A stretch of 64,000 bases of DNA from an uncultured Pseudomonadales bacterium (GCA_943846685.1 OX044363.1:1468001-1532000), one strand, 5' to 3'. Counted from the first letter of the stretch, positions 38,273 to 50,371 are shown. The notes: a model not told the origin generated them from the sequence alone. Numbers and translations: made by a program.

Positions 38273-38310
38273 TTACAGGCAAAAAAAAGGGCGGAGTACT
38301 ACTCCGCCCA
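38273..38310 (-). terminator. Terminator of aceA
   Basis: GGGCGGAGTA (38289-38298) pairs with TACTCCGCCC (38300-38309), a tight GC-rich hairpin. On the minus strand it is followed by a run of T residues (the A run at 38281-38288). It lies 19 nt beyond the aceA stop codon, a textbook intrinsic terminator. Confidence 0.88.
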
Positions 38311-38328
38311 AAACTTACCCTGATGGAT

Positions 38329-39909
38329 TTAAAACTGATTCATGGTGTTATCTTTACCCGAGGCTTTAAGCGCAGCTTCACCGGCAAAGTACTCCTTGTG
38401 GTCATCACCCATATCCGATCCAGCCATATTCTGATGCTTAACACAGGCTATACCCTGACGGATTTCTTTGCGCTGAACACCGGCCACATAACCTAACATG
38501 CCCTGATCACCAAAGTACTCTTTGGCCAGATTGTCTGTGGATAGAGCTGCGGTATGGTAGGTGGGCAGGGTGATCAGATGGTGGAAGATTCCCGCATCTC
38601 TGGCTGCGTCAGCCTGGAATGTACGAATCTTGTTATCGGCTTCAGTGGCAAGTTCTGACTGGTCATAGCTAATATTCATCAGATCCGCGCGATCATAGAC
38701 TGACAGGTCTTTGCCTGCTTCCTGCCATGCGTCAAATATCTGCTGACGGAAGTTTAGCGTCCAGTTAAACGATGGCGAGTTGTTGTAGACCAGCTTGGCA
38801 TTGGGGACTGCTTTGCGAATCTCATCAACCATTGCGCCGATCTGGCCGATATGCGGCTTTTCGGTCTCAATCCAGATCATATCTGCACCATTTTGCAGGC
38901 TAGTAATACAGTCGAGGACACAGCGCGCTTCGCCGGTTCCCTTTCTAAATTGATAGAGATTGCTCGGTAGGCGCTTGGGTCTTACCAGTTTGCCATTTTG
39001 CTTAATCACCACATCACCACTGTTGAGATCGTCGATAGAGATTTGATCGACATCGAGGAATGCGTTGTATTGGTCGCCGAGATCACCCGGCTCACGAGTG
39101 ACTGCAATCTGCTTGGTAAGACCTGCGCCGAGTGAGTCTGTGCGCGCGACTATTACGCCATTATCGACACCCAGCTCAAGGAAGGCATAGCGAACCGCAT
39201 TGATCTTGGCAAGAAAGTCTTCGTGGGGCACGGTTACCTTTCCATCCTGGTGCCCGCATTGCTTTTCATCAGAGACCTGGTTTTCGATCTGGATACAGCA
39301 GGCGCCGGCTTCAATCATTTGCTTTGCCATAAGATAGGTTGCCTCGGCATTGCCAAAACCGGCATCAATATCAGCAATAATGGGTACGACATGGGTTTCA
39401 AAATTATCGATCTGGGTCTGTATAGCAGCTTTTTGTTCACCTTCGGCGGCATCTAGTTGGCGGAAAAGGCCACCCAATTCACGTGCATCCGCCTGTCGTA
39501 AGAAGGTATAGAGCTCGGCTATTAATGAAGCAACTGCAGTCTTTTCATGCATTGACTGATCGGGCAGGGGACCAAACTCTGAGCGCAGGGCGGCAACCAT
39601 CCAGCCGGAGAGATAGAGGTATTTTTTCTTGGTTGTACCGAAATGCTTTTTAATTGAAATCAGCTTCTGCTGTCCGATAAAGCCGTGCCAGCAACCCAGT
39701 GACTGGGTGTATGCAGCGGGGTCGGCATCGTACTCAGCCATATCCTCACGCATAATGTCGGCAGTGTATTTGGCTATATCTAGGCCGGTTTTAAATCTGT
39801 TCTGGATACGCATACGCGCGACAGATTCGGGGTTAATAGCGCTCCAGGCGCCAGACTGTTCGGTCCGCAATGCATTGACTGCGGCAATATCATTTGAAAA
39901 ACTAGACAT
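38329..39909 (-). CDS. aceA: Isocitrate lyase, long form
   Basis: AceA splits isocitrate into succinate and glyoxylate, the first step of the glyoxylate shunt. The catalytic Cys sits in DEKQCGHQDGKV, and VPIIADIDAGFG carries Mg-binding Asp residues. The length, 526 residues, fits the long Pseudomonas-type lyase, not the shorter (434) E. coli type. The start is the ATG at 39909, with AGGGAG 6 nt upstream; the TTG directly before it is not needed. It is divergent from the LysR gene, with malate synthase G (glcB) beyond, so one cluster holds the whole shunt. icd, the competing enzyme, is at 50490. Confidence 0.95.
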   Translation of the reverse strand: MSSFSNDIAAVNALRTEQSGAWSAINPESVARMRIQNRFKTGLDIAKYTADIMREDMAEYDADPAAYTQSLGCWHGFIGQQKLISIKKHFGTTKKKYLYLSGWMVAALRSEFGPLPDQSMHEKTAVASLIAELYTFLRQADARELGGLFRQLDAAEGEQKAAIQTQIDNFETHVVPIIADIDAGFGNAEATYLMAKQMIEAGACCIQIENQVSDEKQCGHQDGKVTVPHEDFLAKINAVRYAFLELGVDNGVIVARTDSLGAGLTKQIAVTREPGDLGDQYNAFLDVDQISIDDLNSGDVVIKQNGKLVRPKRLPSNLYQFRKGTGEARCVLDCITSLQNGADMIWIETEKPHIGQIGAMVDEIRKAVPNAKLVYNNSPSFNWTLNFRQQIFDAWQEAGKDLSVYDRADLMNISYDQSELATEADNKIRTFQADAARDAGIFHHLITLPTYHTAALSTDNLAKEYFGDQGMLGYVAGVQRKEIRQGIACVKHQNMAGSDMGDDHKEYFAGEAALKASGKDNTMNQF

Positions 39910-40013
39910 CAAAACTCCCTGTGTTGACTGGTTAATTTCCTATTGGTGGCCTTAGTCTAGTAACCGTGCCATAATTTATCTAGTTGATGGCTTCTATCTC
40001 GAGTATTTTTTAT

Positions 40014-40955
40014 ATGAATATATCAAAAATTGATTTAAATCTTCTCGTCTATCTGGATGTCCTGTTGCGTGAGCGCAATGTCACTCGTGCTGCAGAAGAG
40101 TTGGGGATAAGCCAGCCGGCAATGTCGAACAGTCTAAGGCGCTTGCGCAGTCTCTTTGATGATCCGGTTCTGGTGCGTACCAGTGATGGTATGACCCCCA
40201 CAGATAGAGCCCTTGAGTTGCAACCGCTGGTACGCGATGTACTGGCTGCTGCTGAATTAGCTGTGCTGCCTAAAACTGTCTTTGATCCCTCAGAGTCTGA
40301 GCGTATCTTCCGTATTATGGCCAGTGACTACACCGAGGCGACATTGCTGCCGAAACTGTTGCAGCGACTGAGTGTCGAGGCTCCGTCGGTTCGTCTGGAT
40401 ATTATGACACCCAGTGATGTTAGCTTTCATGACGTTGAGCGCGGCAAAGTGGATTTGGTAATCAACCGCTTTGACACTCTGCCACAATCTTTTCACCAAA
40501 TTCATCTCTGGGACGATAGCTTTTCCTGTGTGCTTAGAGCGGACAATCCAGTTATCAAAGACTGGAATCTTGAATCCTATCTTGCTGCCAAGCATGTCTG
40601 GGTCAGCAAGACCGGTATGGGTGTCGGGGTAGGGATGTCCACTGACGACGTGCAACGTCTCGGCTGGGTAGATGAGGCACTGGCAAAGATGGATGCAAAG
40701 CGGGTTATTACATTATTTACCCGCCATTATCAGGCGGCATTGCTATTGGCTGAGCACAATGATCTGGTGGTGACCATTCCTACTCTGGCAGCCAACTCAA
40801 TACAGAAAAATCCCCAGGTAGCTGTTCTTCAACCGCCATTTGAGATTCCCCGTATGCGTTTGAAAATGGTTTGGAGCCCGCTGTTACAGCACGATCCCGG
40901 CCACGGTTGGATGCGCAAGCTAATTAAGTCTGTCTCTGAGGAGATAGCAGGTTAA
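40014..40955 (+). CDS. LysR-family transcriptional regulator
   Basis: A 313-residue LysR regulator. The N-terminal winged helix-turn-helix reads RNVTRAAEELGISQPAMSNSLRRLR at about residues 23-47; the rest is a substrate-binding domain that senses a small ligand. I choose the ATG at 40014 (MNISKIDLN) over the upstream TTG, since the family starts just before the helix-turn-helix. It is divergent from aceA (104 bp between the starts) and upstream of glcB. LysR regulators usually act on the divergent neighbour, so control of the glyoxylate shunt is a reasonable inference. Confidence 0.88.
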   Translation: MNISKIDLNLLVYLDVLLRERNVTRAAEELGISQPAMSNSLRRLRSLFDDPVLVRTSDGMTPTDRALELQPLVRDVLAAAELAVLPKTVFDPSESERIFRIMASDYTEATLLPKLLQRLSVEAPSVRLDIMTPSDVSFHDVERGKVDLVINRFDTLPQSFHQIHLWDDSFSCVLRADNPVIKDWNLESYLAAKHVWVSKTGMGVGVGMSTDDVQRLGWVDEALAKMDAKRVITLFTRHYQAALLLAEHNDLVVTIPTLAANSIQKNPQVAVLQPPFEIPRMRLKMVWSPLLQHDPGHGWMRKLIKSVSEEIAG

Positions 40956-41095
40956 GTATGATCCCTTGATAAAGAAGCACCATTCGATCGCTGAATAGCA
41001 AAGATCAAACCCATAGATTGGGAAAATTTTACCTAGCCATCTAAGCTTCTAGCTTATTAGATTTAAATCGATAACATTTTCATGGAGAACATTTG

Positions 41096-43264
41096 ATGAG
41101 CGAGCGCGTAGAGCAGTCTAACCTTCGGGTTGCCAAGCCAATTTACAATCTGGTCACAGAGCAAATAATCCCTGGTACTGATATTGACCCAGACCAGTTC
41201 TGGAATGGTTTTGCTGCCATCGTTGAAGATCTGGCGCCAGTTAATCGTCAGCTGCTTGAAATACGTGACCAGTTACAGACCAAGATCGACACCTGGCACC
41301 GTGAAAACCCCGCACCTTTTGATTTCTCTAGCTATAAAACCTTTCTTAAAGATATCGGCTATCTGGTACCAGAGGTCGATGATTTCACCATCGCCTCCGA
41401 GAATGTAGACCCTGAAGTCGCTCTGCAGGCCGGGCCACAGCTAGTGGTGCCGATTATGAATGCCAGATTTGCCCTAAATGCGGCCAATGCTCGTTGGGGC
41501 AGCCTCTACGATGCGCTTTATGGCAACGATGTTATTCCCGAGACTGAGGGTGCTGAAAAGACTGGCGGCTACAATCCAGTCCGCGGCCAGAAGGTTATTG
41601 ACTATGGCCGCGCCTTTCTCGATCAAGCGGCTCCTTTAAGTTTGGCCTCTCATAGCGTTGCTACAGCTTATAAGGTGGTAAATGGCCAGTTAGAAGTGAC
41701 CGATGCCAATGCGGGAAAACTTCAGCTGGTAGCCCCAGATCAGTTTGTCGGCTATATTGGAAACCCGGATTCGCCTAGCGCTATATTATTAAAAAACAAT
41801 AACTTACATATAGAAATTCAAGTGGATTCAAGTAATTCTATTGGCGCAACTGACAGTGCTGGGATAAAGGATATAGTGCTTGAATCGGCACTGACCACGA
41901 TTATGGACTGTGAGGACTCGGTTGCCGCTGTGGATGCTGAGGATAAAGCGCTGGCCTACAGTAATTGGCTTGGCCTTAATAAAGGCTCTTTAGAAGAAAC
42001 CGTGGTCCGTGGCGATCACCGCTTTGTGCGAAGCATGAATCCTGACCGTCAATACAGCGCCGCCAATGGTGGCAAACTGTCCCTTAAGGGTCGCAGCCTG
42101 ATGTTTATTCGCAATGTAGGCCATCTGATGACCAATCCGGCGATTCTCGATACTCAGGGCAATGAGATTCCAGAAGGCATTATGGATGGGGTTATTACCA
42201 GCCTTATTGCACTTCATGACCTTAAGGGCCAGCAGGGTCTGAGTAATTCCGAGGCCGGCAGTATTTATATTGTTAAGCCCAAGATGCATGGCCCGGACGA
42301 AGTCGCCTTTACCAATACTCTGTTTGACCGTATTGAAGACCTGCTCAAGCTGCCTCGCCATACTATTAAAGTTGGCATTATGGATGAAGAGCGCCGCACC
42401 TCGGTTAACTTAAAAGCCTGTATAGAAGCGGCAAAAGGTCGTGTGGTGTTTATCAATACCGGGTTTCTCGATCGCACTGGTGATGAAATTCATACCAGTA
42501 TGCTGGCCGGGCCATTTGCCCTGAAAGGGGATTTAAAGACTATGCCCTGGATTAGTGCCTATGAAAATCAAAATGTCGATATCGGCCTTGCCTGTGGCCT
42601 TAAGGGTAGGGCGCAAATCGGCAAGGGAATGTGGCCTGTACCGGATAATATGGCGGATATGATGGCGACTAAAATTGCCCACCCCAAAGCCGGTGCCAAC
42701 TGTGCCTGGGTGCCATCACCGACCGCCGCAACTCTGCATGCGATTCACTACCATCAGGTTGATGTGGCCGCCATGCAGAGCCAGATCGCTCAGCGCAGCC
42801 CAGCTAATCTCGAAGATATTCTGACTATTCCATTATTGGGCGATAACCAACTTAGTGCAGAACAGATTCAGCTGGAACTGGATAATAATACTCAGGGTCT
42901 ACTGGGCTATGTGGTGCGCTGGGTGGAGCAGGGGATTGGTTGCTCTAAGGTCCCGGATATTAATAATGTCGGCTTGATGGAGGATCGTGCGACTCTGCGG
43001 ATTTCCAGTCAGCATATAGCCAATTGGTTGCAGCATGGGATCACAGACAGGGCGCAGGTTATGCAGACCCTTAAGCGTATGGCGGCTGTAGTTGATGGGC
43101 AAAATGCCGCTGATCCGAATTACTCGGCAATGAGCCCCGACTTCGATAGCAGTATTGCTTTCAGCGCAGCTTGCGATCTTATCTTTAAGGGCACAAGCCA
43201 ACCCAGCGGCTATACCGAACCTCTACTTCATCAGTATCGACAGCTGGTTAAAGCACGCCACTAA
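41096..43264 (+). CDS. glcB: Malate synthase G
   Basis: GlcB condenses glyoxylate with acetyl-CoA to malate, finishing the glyoxylate shunt. The 722-residue length fits isoform G rather than the shorter AceB. Blocks [33 protein letters not shown] and [15 protein letters not shown] carry conserved catalytic and Mg-binding residues. The ATG at 41096 has TGGAGAAC nearby; a TTG sits just before it. It follows the LysR gene on the same strand, 140 nt downstream. Together with aceA it allows growth on acetate or fatty acids, in line with fadB nearby. Confidence 0.97.
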   Translation: MSERVEQSNLRVAKPIYNLVTEQIIPGTDIDPDQFWNGFAAIVEDLAPVNRQLLEIRDQLQTKIDTWHRENPAPFDFSSYKTFLKDIGYLVPEVDDFTIASENVDPEVALQAGPQLVVPIMNARFALNAANARWGSLYDALYGNDVIPETEGAEKTGGYNPVRGQKVIDYGRAFLDQAAPLSLASHSVATAYKVVNGQLEVTDANAGKLQLVAPDQFVGYIGNPDSPSAILLKNNNLHIEIQVDSSNSIGATDSAGIKDIVLESALTTIMDCEDSVAAVDAEDKALAYSNWLGLNKGSLEETVVRGDHRFVRSMNPDRQYSAANGGKLSLKGRSLMFIRNVGHLMTNPAILDTQGNEIPEGIMDGVITSLIALHDLKGQQGLSNSEAGSIYIVKPKMHGPDEVAFTNTLFDRIEDLLKLPRHTIKVGIMDEERRTSVNLKACIEAAKGRVVFINTGFLDRTGDEIHTSMLAGPFALKGDLKTMPWISAYENQNVDIGLACGLKGRAQIGKGMWPVPDNMADMMATKIAHPKAGANCAWVPSPTAATLHAIHYHQVDVAAMQSQIAQRSPANLEDILTIPLLGDNQLSAEQIQLELDNNTQGLLGYVVRWVEQGIGCSKVPDINNVGLMEDRATLRISSQHIANWLQHGITDRAQVMQTLKRMAAVVDGQNAADPNYSAMSPDFDSSIAFSAACDLIFKGTSQPSGYTEPLLHQYRQLVKARH

Positions 43265-43343
43265 AAACAGCTGATATTTTACCTTGCCAGATTCATATAG
43301 ATGGTCAAGAATAACTATTAATCGACTTCATAGTAGCCCGCGT

Positions 43344-45095
43344 ATGAAACAGTTATTGGTTATCAGTTTTCTTTTCTCTCTCAGTTTTCAGAGTCTCTGT
43401 TTCGCTGAACCCGCTCAGGTGGTTAAGCTAGATCCGCTCGCGCGCTTTCATCCAGTTATTGCCGAGAAAGGCGTAACCGTATCTCAGGAGGCGATTGCCA
43501 GTCAGGTTGGCACTGATATTCTTGCTGCTGGCGGCAATGCTGTTGATGCTGCAGTGGCAACCGGTTTTGCGCTGGCAGTTACCCTGCCCAGAGCAGGCAA
43601 TATCGGCGGTGGCGGCTTTATGCTGGTGCATCTGGCCGAAGAGAATAAAACCATTGCTATCGACTATCGCGAAATGGCACCAGCTGCGGCTTCGCGGAAT
43701 ATGTTTCTCGATGCGGAGGGCGATGTCGATCGTGTTAAAGCTCGTCATTCTGTGCACTCTTCAGGCGTGCCAGGAACAGTTGCCGGCATGATCTATGCTC
43801 TTGAAAACTTCGGCACTATGAGTCTGAAGCAGGTGATGCAACCAGCGATTAAACTGGCTCACAAAGGCTTTCCTGTCAGCCGCAGTCTGGCCAGCTCACT
43901 GGTGCGCTACAGTGATTATTTAGGCAGTGATCCGGCATCGAGAAATTACTTTTACAGAGCTGATGGCGAGTTTTATCAGGCCGGTGAGCTTCTTGTGCAA
44001 AAGGACCTGGCAGTCACTTTAAAGCGTATTTCGAAACAGGGCAGGGATGGTTTTTACACAGGTAAAACCGCTGATCTGTTGATCGCACAGATGCGTCGCA
44101 ATGGGGGAATTATCAGCTACGAGGATCTTCTCAACTATAAGGTTGTCGAGCGCCAGCCGGTTTGTGGTGACTACCGCAGCAACCGAGTCTGCGCTATGCC
44201 ACCACCATCTTCTGGTGGTGTTCATTTAATTCAGATGTTAAATATACTCGAGGGCTGGGATTTAAATGCCCTGGGGCATAACAGTGCCGCTTACCTGCAT
44301 CGTCTGGTTGAATCCATGCGCCGCGCCTATGCAGATCGCAGCCTACATCTTGGCGATCCGGATTTCTATGCGGTTCCCGCCGAGCAGTTAATGGATAAGC
44401 GTTATGCAGCTCAGCTTCGCAAACAAATTGATCCGGGGAAATCCAGTCGCTCTAAAGATATCCAGCCCGCCCCAACTAAGGTTATTAATGAGAGCACTGA
44501 TATCGAGAGTACGGAAACCACCCATTATGCAACCTGGGATCGCTGGGGCAATGTGGTCAGCAATACCTACACAATTAACTTTTCCTATGGCAGCGGTATC
44601 TCGGTCGCCGGTGCTGGCTTCTTGCTTAACAATGAGATGGATGACTTTTCCTCAAAGCCAGGCTCAGCTAATGGCTATGGGCTAATCGGTGGTGAAGCCA
44701 ATGCGATTCAGCCGGGCAAACGACCGCTGTCATCTATGACCCCAACCATTGTCTTTGAACCGCAGGGCGAGCCAATTGTGGCTACTGGCAGTCCCGGTGG
44801 CAGCACGATTATTACCGTGGTTTTGCAGATGCTGTTAAATGTTATTGATTTTGATATGGGCATAGCTGAGGCAGCTGCTGCTCCGAGAATTCACCACCAG
44901 TGGCTTCCGGATACGCTTCGATATGAGCGCGGTATCTCCGTTGATACGCTAAATATACTGACTGAAATGGGCCATAGTCTTGGTGACAAGCCGGTACGCC
45001 TGGGAGTTACCCAAAGTATTGCCAGTGATAAGAATAAAATTAAATATGCGGCATCAGATCCGCGCAGGGAAGGGGCGGCAGCAATCCCAGAATAA
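43344..45095 (+). CDS. ggt: Gamma-glutamyltransferase (periplasmic)
   Basis: GGT hydrolyses glutathione and other gamma-glutamyl compounds or transfers the glutamyl group. The ATG at 43344 begins a Sec signal peptide (MKQLLVISFLFSLSFQSL, cut after CFA). Total length, 583 residues, fits E. coli Ggt (580). The proenzyme cleaves itself before the nucleophile Thr in STETTHYATWDRWGN, giving a large and a small subunit. GGNAVDAAVATGFAL and GSPGGSTIITVV are further family blocks. The frame is open 20 codons upstream, but that part is not a signal peptide and is not counted. It follows glcB by 79 nt. Confidence 0.95.
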   Translation: MKQLLVISFLFSLSFQSLCFAEPAQVVKLDPLARFHPVIAEKGVTVSQEAIASQVGTDILAAGGNAVDAAVATGFALAVTLPRAGNIGGGGFMLVHLAEENKTIAIDYREMAPAAASRNMFLDAEGDVDRVKARHSVHSSGVPGTVAGMIYALENFGTMSLKQVMQPAIKLAHKGFPVSRSLASSLVRYSDYLGSDPASRNYFYRADGEFYQAGELLVQKDLAVTLKRISKQGRDGFYTGKTADLLIAQMRRNGGIISYEDLLNYKVVERQPVCGDYRSNRVCAMPPPSSGGVHLIQMLNILEGWDLNALGHNSAAYLHRLVESMRRAYADRSLHLGDPDFYAVPAEQLMDKRYAAQLRKQIDPGKSSRSKDIQPAPTKVINESTDIESTETTHYATWDRWGNVVSNTYTINFSYGSGISVAGAGFLLNNEMDDFSSKPGSANGYGLIGGEANAIQPGKRPLSSMTPTIVFEPQGEPIVATGSPGGSTIITVVLQMLLNVIDFDMGIAEAAAAPRIHHQWLPDTLRYERGISVDTLNILTEMGHSLGDKPVRLGVTQSIASDKNKIKYAASDPRREGAAAIPE

Positions 45096-45115
45096 AAAGA
45101 AGAGTGGAGTAGCTG

Positions 45116-46045
45116 CTAGTCTTTTTCGCCATTGGTAAAGGAGGTGCCATCCTCTAAAACGGCTTTTCGGGTTTCATCAGTCATGCCGACCAGATCCGGA
45201 TATTTCGGCATCGTCATATACTGAGCAAACCATTCACCGAGTATCTTTTCATCATCTAGCGTTTCCTTTAGCAACTTGCGGACACTCGCAAGATGAGCCG
45301 CAGATATATTCTGGCTGGCCATCGCCGGTGTTAACGGCGGGTCGACAAGATGGTTGGGCAGGGCAACGCCGCTTAACAGTTCAGTTGCCAGATCATCAAG
45401 CATTTCACTGACAGCCGGTGCCCGGAAACCCACAGAAAAAGTCGTGCACTCGCCAATTGCCACACCATGATGGGCAATTTTTGGTGGCAGATAGAGCATA
45501 TCGCCGGGTTCAAGTATCCATTCATCGACAGGGTCGAAGTTCTGGAGAATTTTTAACTCTGTGTTAGTCACGAACGGGCAATCAGCATCGCTCTCTGCAC
45601 CAATCTGCCAGCGGCGCTTGCCAGCACCCTGCAATAAAAATACATCGTAATAATCAAAGTGCGGGCCGACACTGCCACCATCAGCGGCATAGCTGACCAT
45701 AATGTCATCCATACGCCACTTCGGCAGGAAATCAAATTTGTTGAGTATTTCAGCGACTTCAGGAACCCATAGGTCAACGGCCTGAACTAACAGCGTCCAT
45801 TTATCAGCGGGAAGTTTGGCAAAGGTTTCCTCGGTGAAAGGGCCGCACTGAAGCTGCCAGTCTTGCTCGACAACAATTCGCGATTCGACTTCTTCTTCAA
45901 GAGCCAGACCGGCCAGTTCATCGGCATCGATCGGCGCTTCAAAGTTGGCAATAGCATTGCGTATCAGCAGCGGTTTCTTCTGCCAGTACTCGGCTAGAAA
46001 CTGCTGTTTGCTGATATTTCCTAAGATAGAGGTAATAGCTGTCAC
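45116..46045 (-). CDS. roxA: JmjC/cupin ribosomal oxygenase, RoxA (YcfD)-like
   Basis: RoxA (YcfD) is a 2-oxoglutarate-dependent oxygenase that hydroxylates an Arg of ribosomal protein L16. The 309-residue protein has the JmjC iron-binding triad: His and Asp in GPHFDYYD, and the second His in KIAHHGVA. YWQKKPLLIRNAI is the typical N-terminal block. It is shorter than E. coli YcfD (373), mainly at the C-terminus, so a fully matching role is likely but not certain. The gene lies 3 nt downstream of purB, on the same strand, suggesting co-transcription. Confidence 0.85.
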   Translation of the reverse strand: MTAITSILGNISKQQFLAEYWQKKPLLIRNAIANFEAPIDADELAGLALEEEVESRIVVEQDWQLQCGPFTEETFAKLPADKWTLLVQAVDLWVPEVAEILNKFDFLPKWRMDDIMVSYAADGGSVGPHFDYYDVFLLQGAGKRRWQIGAESDADCPFVTNTELKILQNFDPVDEWILEPGDMLYLPPKIAHHGVAIGECTTFSVGFRAPAVSEMLDDLATELLSGVALPNHLVDPPLTPAMASQNISAAHLASVRKLLKETLDDEKILGEWFAQYMTMPKYPDLVGMTDETRKAVLEDGTSFTNGEKD

Positions 46046-46048
46046 CGC

Positions 46049-47449
<1,401 letters not shown>

Positions 47450-47528
47450 TTAAGCCGCACATGATAACGGAAACGGGAACAGGTTTCAGCCGCTTTGGCG
47501 TTTAAATGTCAGCCGGAAAGAGTCTTGT

Positions 47529-48152
47529 TTAGAGCTTTGCCAAGGCCTTAATTATCGCCTTGCGGTAGAACACCAGATGATACTTTTTGCCGCCCAACTG
47601 GCGCCATAAAACTGCACTTCTAACTGCCGAAAACAAAAGACAGCGAATTCGTTCGGCAACCTTTGGCTGCTGCAGATATATGGCATTGCCTTTAACCTGA
47701 ATACGCATCGGTAATTTGCTAATGGTCTGTTGGTAAACCGATGCGAGATTGGCGAAGACATTTTCATGAACCATGGAAAAGTGCTCAGCCTGACGAATGG
47801 CGCTATCTATGCCGTTGGCAACATCGTCGAGCATTTTGGATCTGCTGCTGAGTTGTCGCTCAATGCTGATAACAGAAAATGCATAACTGGCTAAGCTCAT
47901 GCCATAGGTGTTTTGTTGAGGCTTTTTATCACCAAAGATTGAGGTGATAGCTTCGATACCCGTTCGTAAATTTTCAGCTGAACCATAGATATCTTCTATC
48001 GAGCTGGGATTTTGATTGAGTAGGGCAGCCATACTCAGCTTGGTTTGCTCTTGGGGAGCCTCACCAGTATTGGCTAGGCAGTCGACAAGGTGACAGGCCT
48101 GAAAGATTGCCGCCAGGGCCAAGGCTTGCTCTGTAGTGGGTTTGTTAAACAT
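47529..48152 (-). CDS. hflD: High frequency lysogenization protein HflD
   Basis: In E. coli HflD binds phage lambda CII and steers it to FtsH; it is membrane-associated, and its ordinary cell role is unclear. The 207-residue protein has LALAAIFQACHLVDCLAN at the start, NPSSIEDIYG and SERQ-like segments near the centre (ISIERQLSSRSKML), and AVLWRQLGGKKYHLVF at the end, all HflD-like. It starts 3 nt after mnmA and is followed by purB, the standard order. Sequence is moderately conserved, so position adds real support. Confidence 0.9.
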   Translation of the reverse strand: MFNKPTTEQALALAAIFQACHLVDCLANTGEAPQEQTKLSMAALLNQNPSSIEDIYGSAENLRTGIEAITSIFGDKKPQQNTYGMSLASYAFSVISIERQLSSRSKMLDDVANGIDSAIRQAEHFSMVHENVFANLASVYQQTISKLPMRIQVKGNAIYLQQPKVAERIRCLLFSAVRSAVLWRQLGGKKYHLVFYRKAIIKALAKL

Positions 48153-48155
48153 TAT

Positions 48156-49244
48156 TTAATTCCAAGTGCTGGCAATAGTTCCGCCACCGAGACAGTGATC
48201 ACCTTGATAGAAGACCACGGATTGACCCGGCGTTACCGCACGCTGAGGCTCAACAAAGCTCACTTCACAGCCAGTCTCTGTAGGCGCCACTAGACACTCC
48301 TGATCCGGCTGACGATAGCGGGTTTTCGCCACGCAGGTGAAGGGCACCTCGGGTGCGCCATTAATCCAATTTAAACCTTCGGCTTTAAGCTTGTCAGTAA
48401 ACAGCAGTGGATGCTGTCCACCCTGACCGACAATTAGCACATTGTTATCCAGATCTTTTTGCAGGCTATACCAGGGTTCGTCACTGGTACTGTTTTTAAC
48501 CCCGCCAATACCCAAACCCTGACGCTGACCGAGGGTATAGAACATCAGACCCTGATGCTGGCCGATAATATCGCCCTCTGCAGTAACCATATTTCCCGGT
48601 TGTGCAGGAATATACTGTTCGAGAAAATCCTTAAAACGACGCTCACCAATAAAGCAGATGCCGGTGCTGTCTTTTTTATTCGAAGTGATAAAGCCCTGTG
48701 CTTCGGCAATTCTGCGTACTTCGGGTTTTTCCAGTTCACCCACCGGAAACAGGGATTTGGCAAAGGCCTGCTGATTCACCGCATGAAGAAAATAGCTTTG
48801 ATCTTTATTGTTATCCAATCCCTTTAACAGTTGGGTCTGACCATCAACCGTTGCTACGCGGCTGTAGTGGCCGGTGGCGATAAACTCGGCGCCGAGAATC
48901 TGCGCATAGTCGAGAAAGACTTTGAATTTGATTTCACGGTTGCAGAGGATATCCGGATTGGGGGTGCGGCCGGCGCGATATTCATCGAGGAAATGTTCAA
49001 ACACATTATCCCAGTAGTCGGCAGCAAAGTTGGCGGTATGCAGTGGGATATTGAGCTTGTCGCAGACCTGCTGGGCATCGGCCAGATCAGCCATGGCGGT
49101 GCAGTACTCGGTGTCGTCGTCTTCATCCCAGTTTTTCATAAACAGGCCTTCGACTTCGTAACCCTGTTCAATTAACAGGTACGCTGCAACCGAGGAGTCA
49201 ACACCGCCGGACATACCGACTATTACTTTTTGCGATTTACTCAT
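48156..49244 (-). CDS. mnmA: tRNA 2-thiouridylase MnmA
   Basis: MnmA puts sulfur on U34 of tRNAs for Lys, Glu and Gln, taking sulfur from TusE (see tusE at 21326). The 362-residue protein begins with an ATP-pyrophosphatase P-loop, [15 protein letters not shown]. The first catalytic Cys is in LCNREIKF (about residue 101) and the second in [11 protein letters not shown] (about 197). It is between the NUDIX gene and hflD, as in E. coli. Confidence 0.96.
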   Translation of the reverse strand: MSKSQKVIVGMSGGVDSSVAAYLLIEQGYEVEGLFMKNWDEDDDTEYCTAMADLADAQQVCDKLNIPLHTANFAADYWDNVFEHFLDEYRAGRTPNPDILCNREIKFKVFLDYAQILGAEFIATGHYSRVATVDGQTQLLKGLDNNKDQSYFLHAVNQQAFAKSLFPVGELEKPEVRRIAEAQGFITSNKKDSTGICFIGERRFKDFLEQYIPAQPGNMVTAEGDIIGQHQGLMFYTLGQRQGLGIGGVKNSTSDEPWYSLQKDLDNNVLIVGQGGQHPLLFTDKLKAEGLNWINGAPEVPFTCVAKTRYRQPDQECLVAPTETGCEVSFVEPQRAVTPGQSVVFYQGDHCLGGGTIASTWN

Positions 49245-49298
49245 TGTTTACCAGATTCAATCTGACCTATTGGTTATGGGGTGTAGCTGTGCTGGGCA

Positions 49299-49745
49299 CT
49301 ATAAAGTGTTGCGAAATATTTCCATAGGGAAAATACGTTCTGCCAGATAATCGTCGAGGCAATGGAGTACCGCAGGGCTGCGTAGATATTCTCGATTATC
49401 TTCAATCTCTGCGTGACTCATCCACAGAGCAATGTCTATATCTTCATCAATAGTAGCACCCTTATCCAGATATTCAGGGGTGGCAACAAAGGTTAGGCGG
49501 TAGTAGGTGACTCCAGTTTTATCGGCAAGATAGGTTGAGATGCCGAGAAACCCACAGACTGTTACAACCCAGCCGGTCTCTTCGAAGGTCTCGCGCAGCG
49601 CTGCAGCAATGATATCCTCACCGGGTTCCACATGACCGGCTGGCTGATTGATAAACTGGCGGCCACCTTTGGTCTCCTTAACCATCAGATATTGACCGTC
49701 TTTTTCGACCACTGTGGCGACGGTTAAGTGAATTTTATCCGGCAA
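49299..49745 (-). CDS. NUDIX hydrolase (NudJ-like)
   Basis: A 148-residue phosphohydrolase with a complete Nudix box: GHVEPGEDIIAAALRETFEE, then TGW (about residues 37-59). E. coli NudJ, between rluE and mnmA, hydrolyses nucleoside di- and triphosphates and HMP-PP (a thiamin intermediate). The position between rluE (2 nt upstream) and mnmA (54 nt downstream) supports the NudJ call; the substrate remains unproved. Confidence 0.88.
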   Translation of the reverse strand: MPDKIHLTVATVVEKDGQYLMVKETKGGRQFINQPAGHVEPGEDIIAAALRETFEETGWVVTVCGFLGISTYLADKTGVTYYRLTFVATPEYLDKGATIDEDIDIALWMSHAEIEDNREYLRSPAVLHCLDDYLAERIFPMEIFRNTL

Positions 49746-49747
49746 GA

Positions 49748-50371
49748 TCAGGTTCTCCGTCTGGTTGTTTTTCTTGGCTTTACACGATTATTAGGGCGAG
49801 TAGTGGCGCGCGTTTTTTTCGCCGCAGGTATATGTATTGTTTCGATACGGTATTCGCCAAGCTGAAGATCAGCCAATGTCCAGTCGCCAATCGCTGCTCT
49901 TACCAGACGCAATGTGGGTAGCCCAACGGCAGCTGTCATTCGTCGTACCTGACGGTTGCGACCCTCGTTAATAACAATCTCCATCCAGCTATCGGTTATG
50001 GTTTGACGCTGGCGTATTGGCGGGACTCTTGGCCACAGTGCTGGCTCATCCATAGGTTGGCATTTAATCGCGCTTGCAGAACCATCTTTGAGCTCGACAC
50101 CGGCAAGTAAATTTTCGCAGTGTTTAGCCGAGACCTGTCCCTCGACCTGCACCCAATAGGTTTTATTTAATTTGAATTTGGGACTGCTTATCTGAGCCTG
50201 CAATTGACCGTCATCGGTCAATAAAAGAAGGCCCTCAGAGTCGTAGTCGAGACGCCCAGCAGCATAGACTGCTTTGACATCAATATAGTCTGCGAGGGTT
50301 TTCCTGTCGTTATCGTCAGTAAATTGACTTAAGACATGAAAGGGTTTGTTAAATAAAACCAGTTTCGACAC
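49748..50371 (-). CDS. rluE: 23S rRNA pseudouridine synthase RluE
   Basis: RluE isomerises U2457 of 23S rRNA. The 207-residue protein has the RsuA/RluB-family core VYAAGRLDYDSEGLLLLTDD, in which the Asp in GRLD is the catalytic residue, and later EGRNRQVRRM. There is no N-terminal S4 domain, as expected for RluE. The C-terminal tail is very basic (TTRPNNRVKPRKTT), a likely RNA-binding extension. It is first in the minus-strand unit and divergent from icd, the E. coli arrangement. Confidence 0.92.
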   Translation of the reverse strand: MSKLVLFNKPFHVLSQFTDDNDRKTLADYIDVKAVYAAGRLDYDSEGLLLLTDDGQLQAQISSPKFKLNKTYWVQVEGQVSAKHCENLLAGVELKDGSASAIKCQPMDEPALWPRVPPIRQRQTITDSWMEIVINEGRNRQVRRMTAAVGLPTLRLVRAAIGDWTLADLQLGEYRIETIHIPAAKKTRATTRPNNRVKPRKTTRRRT

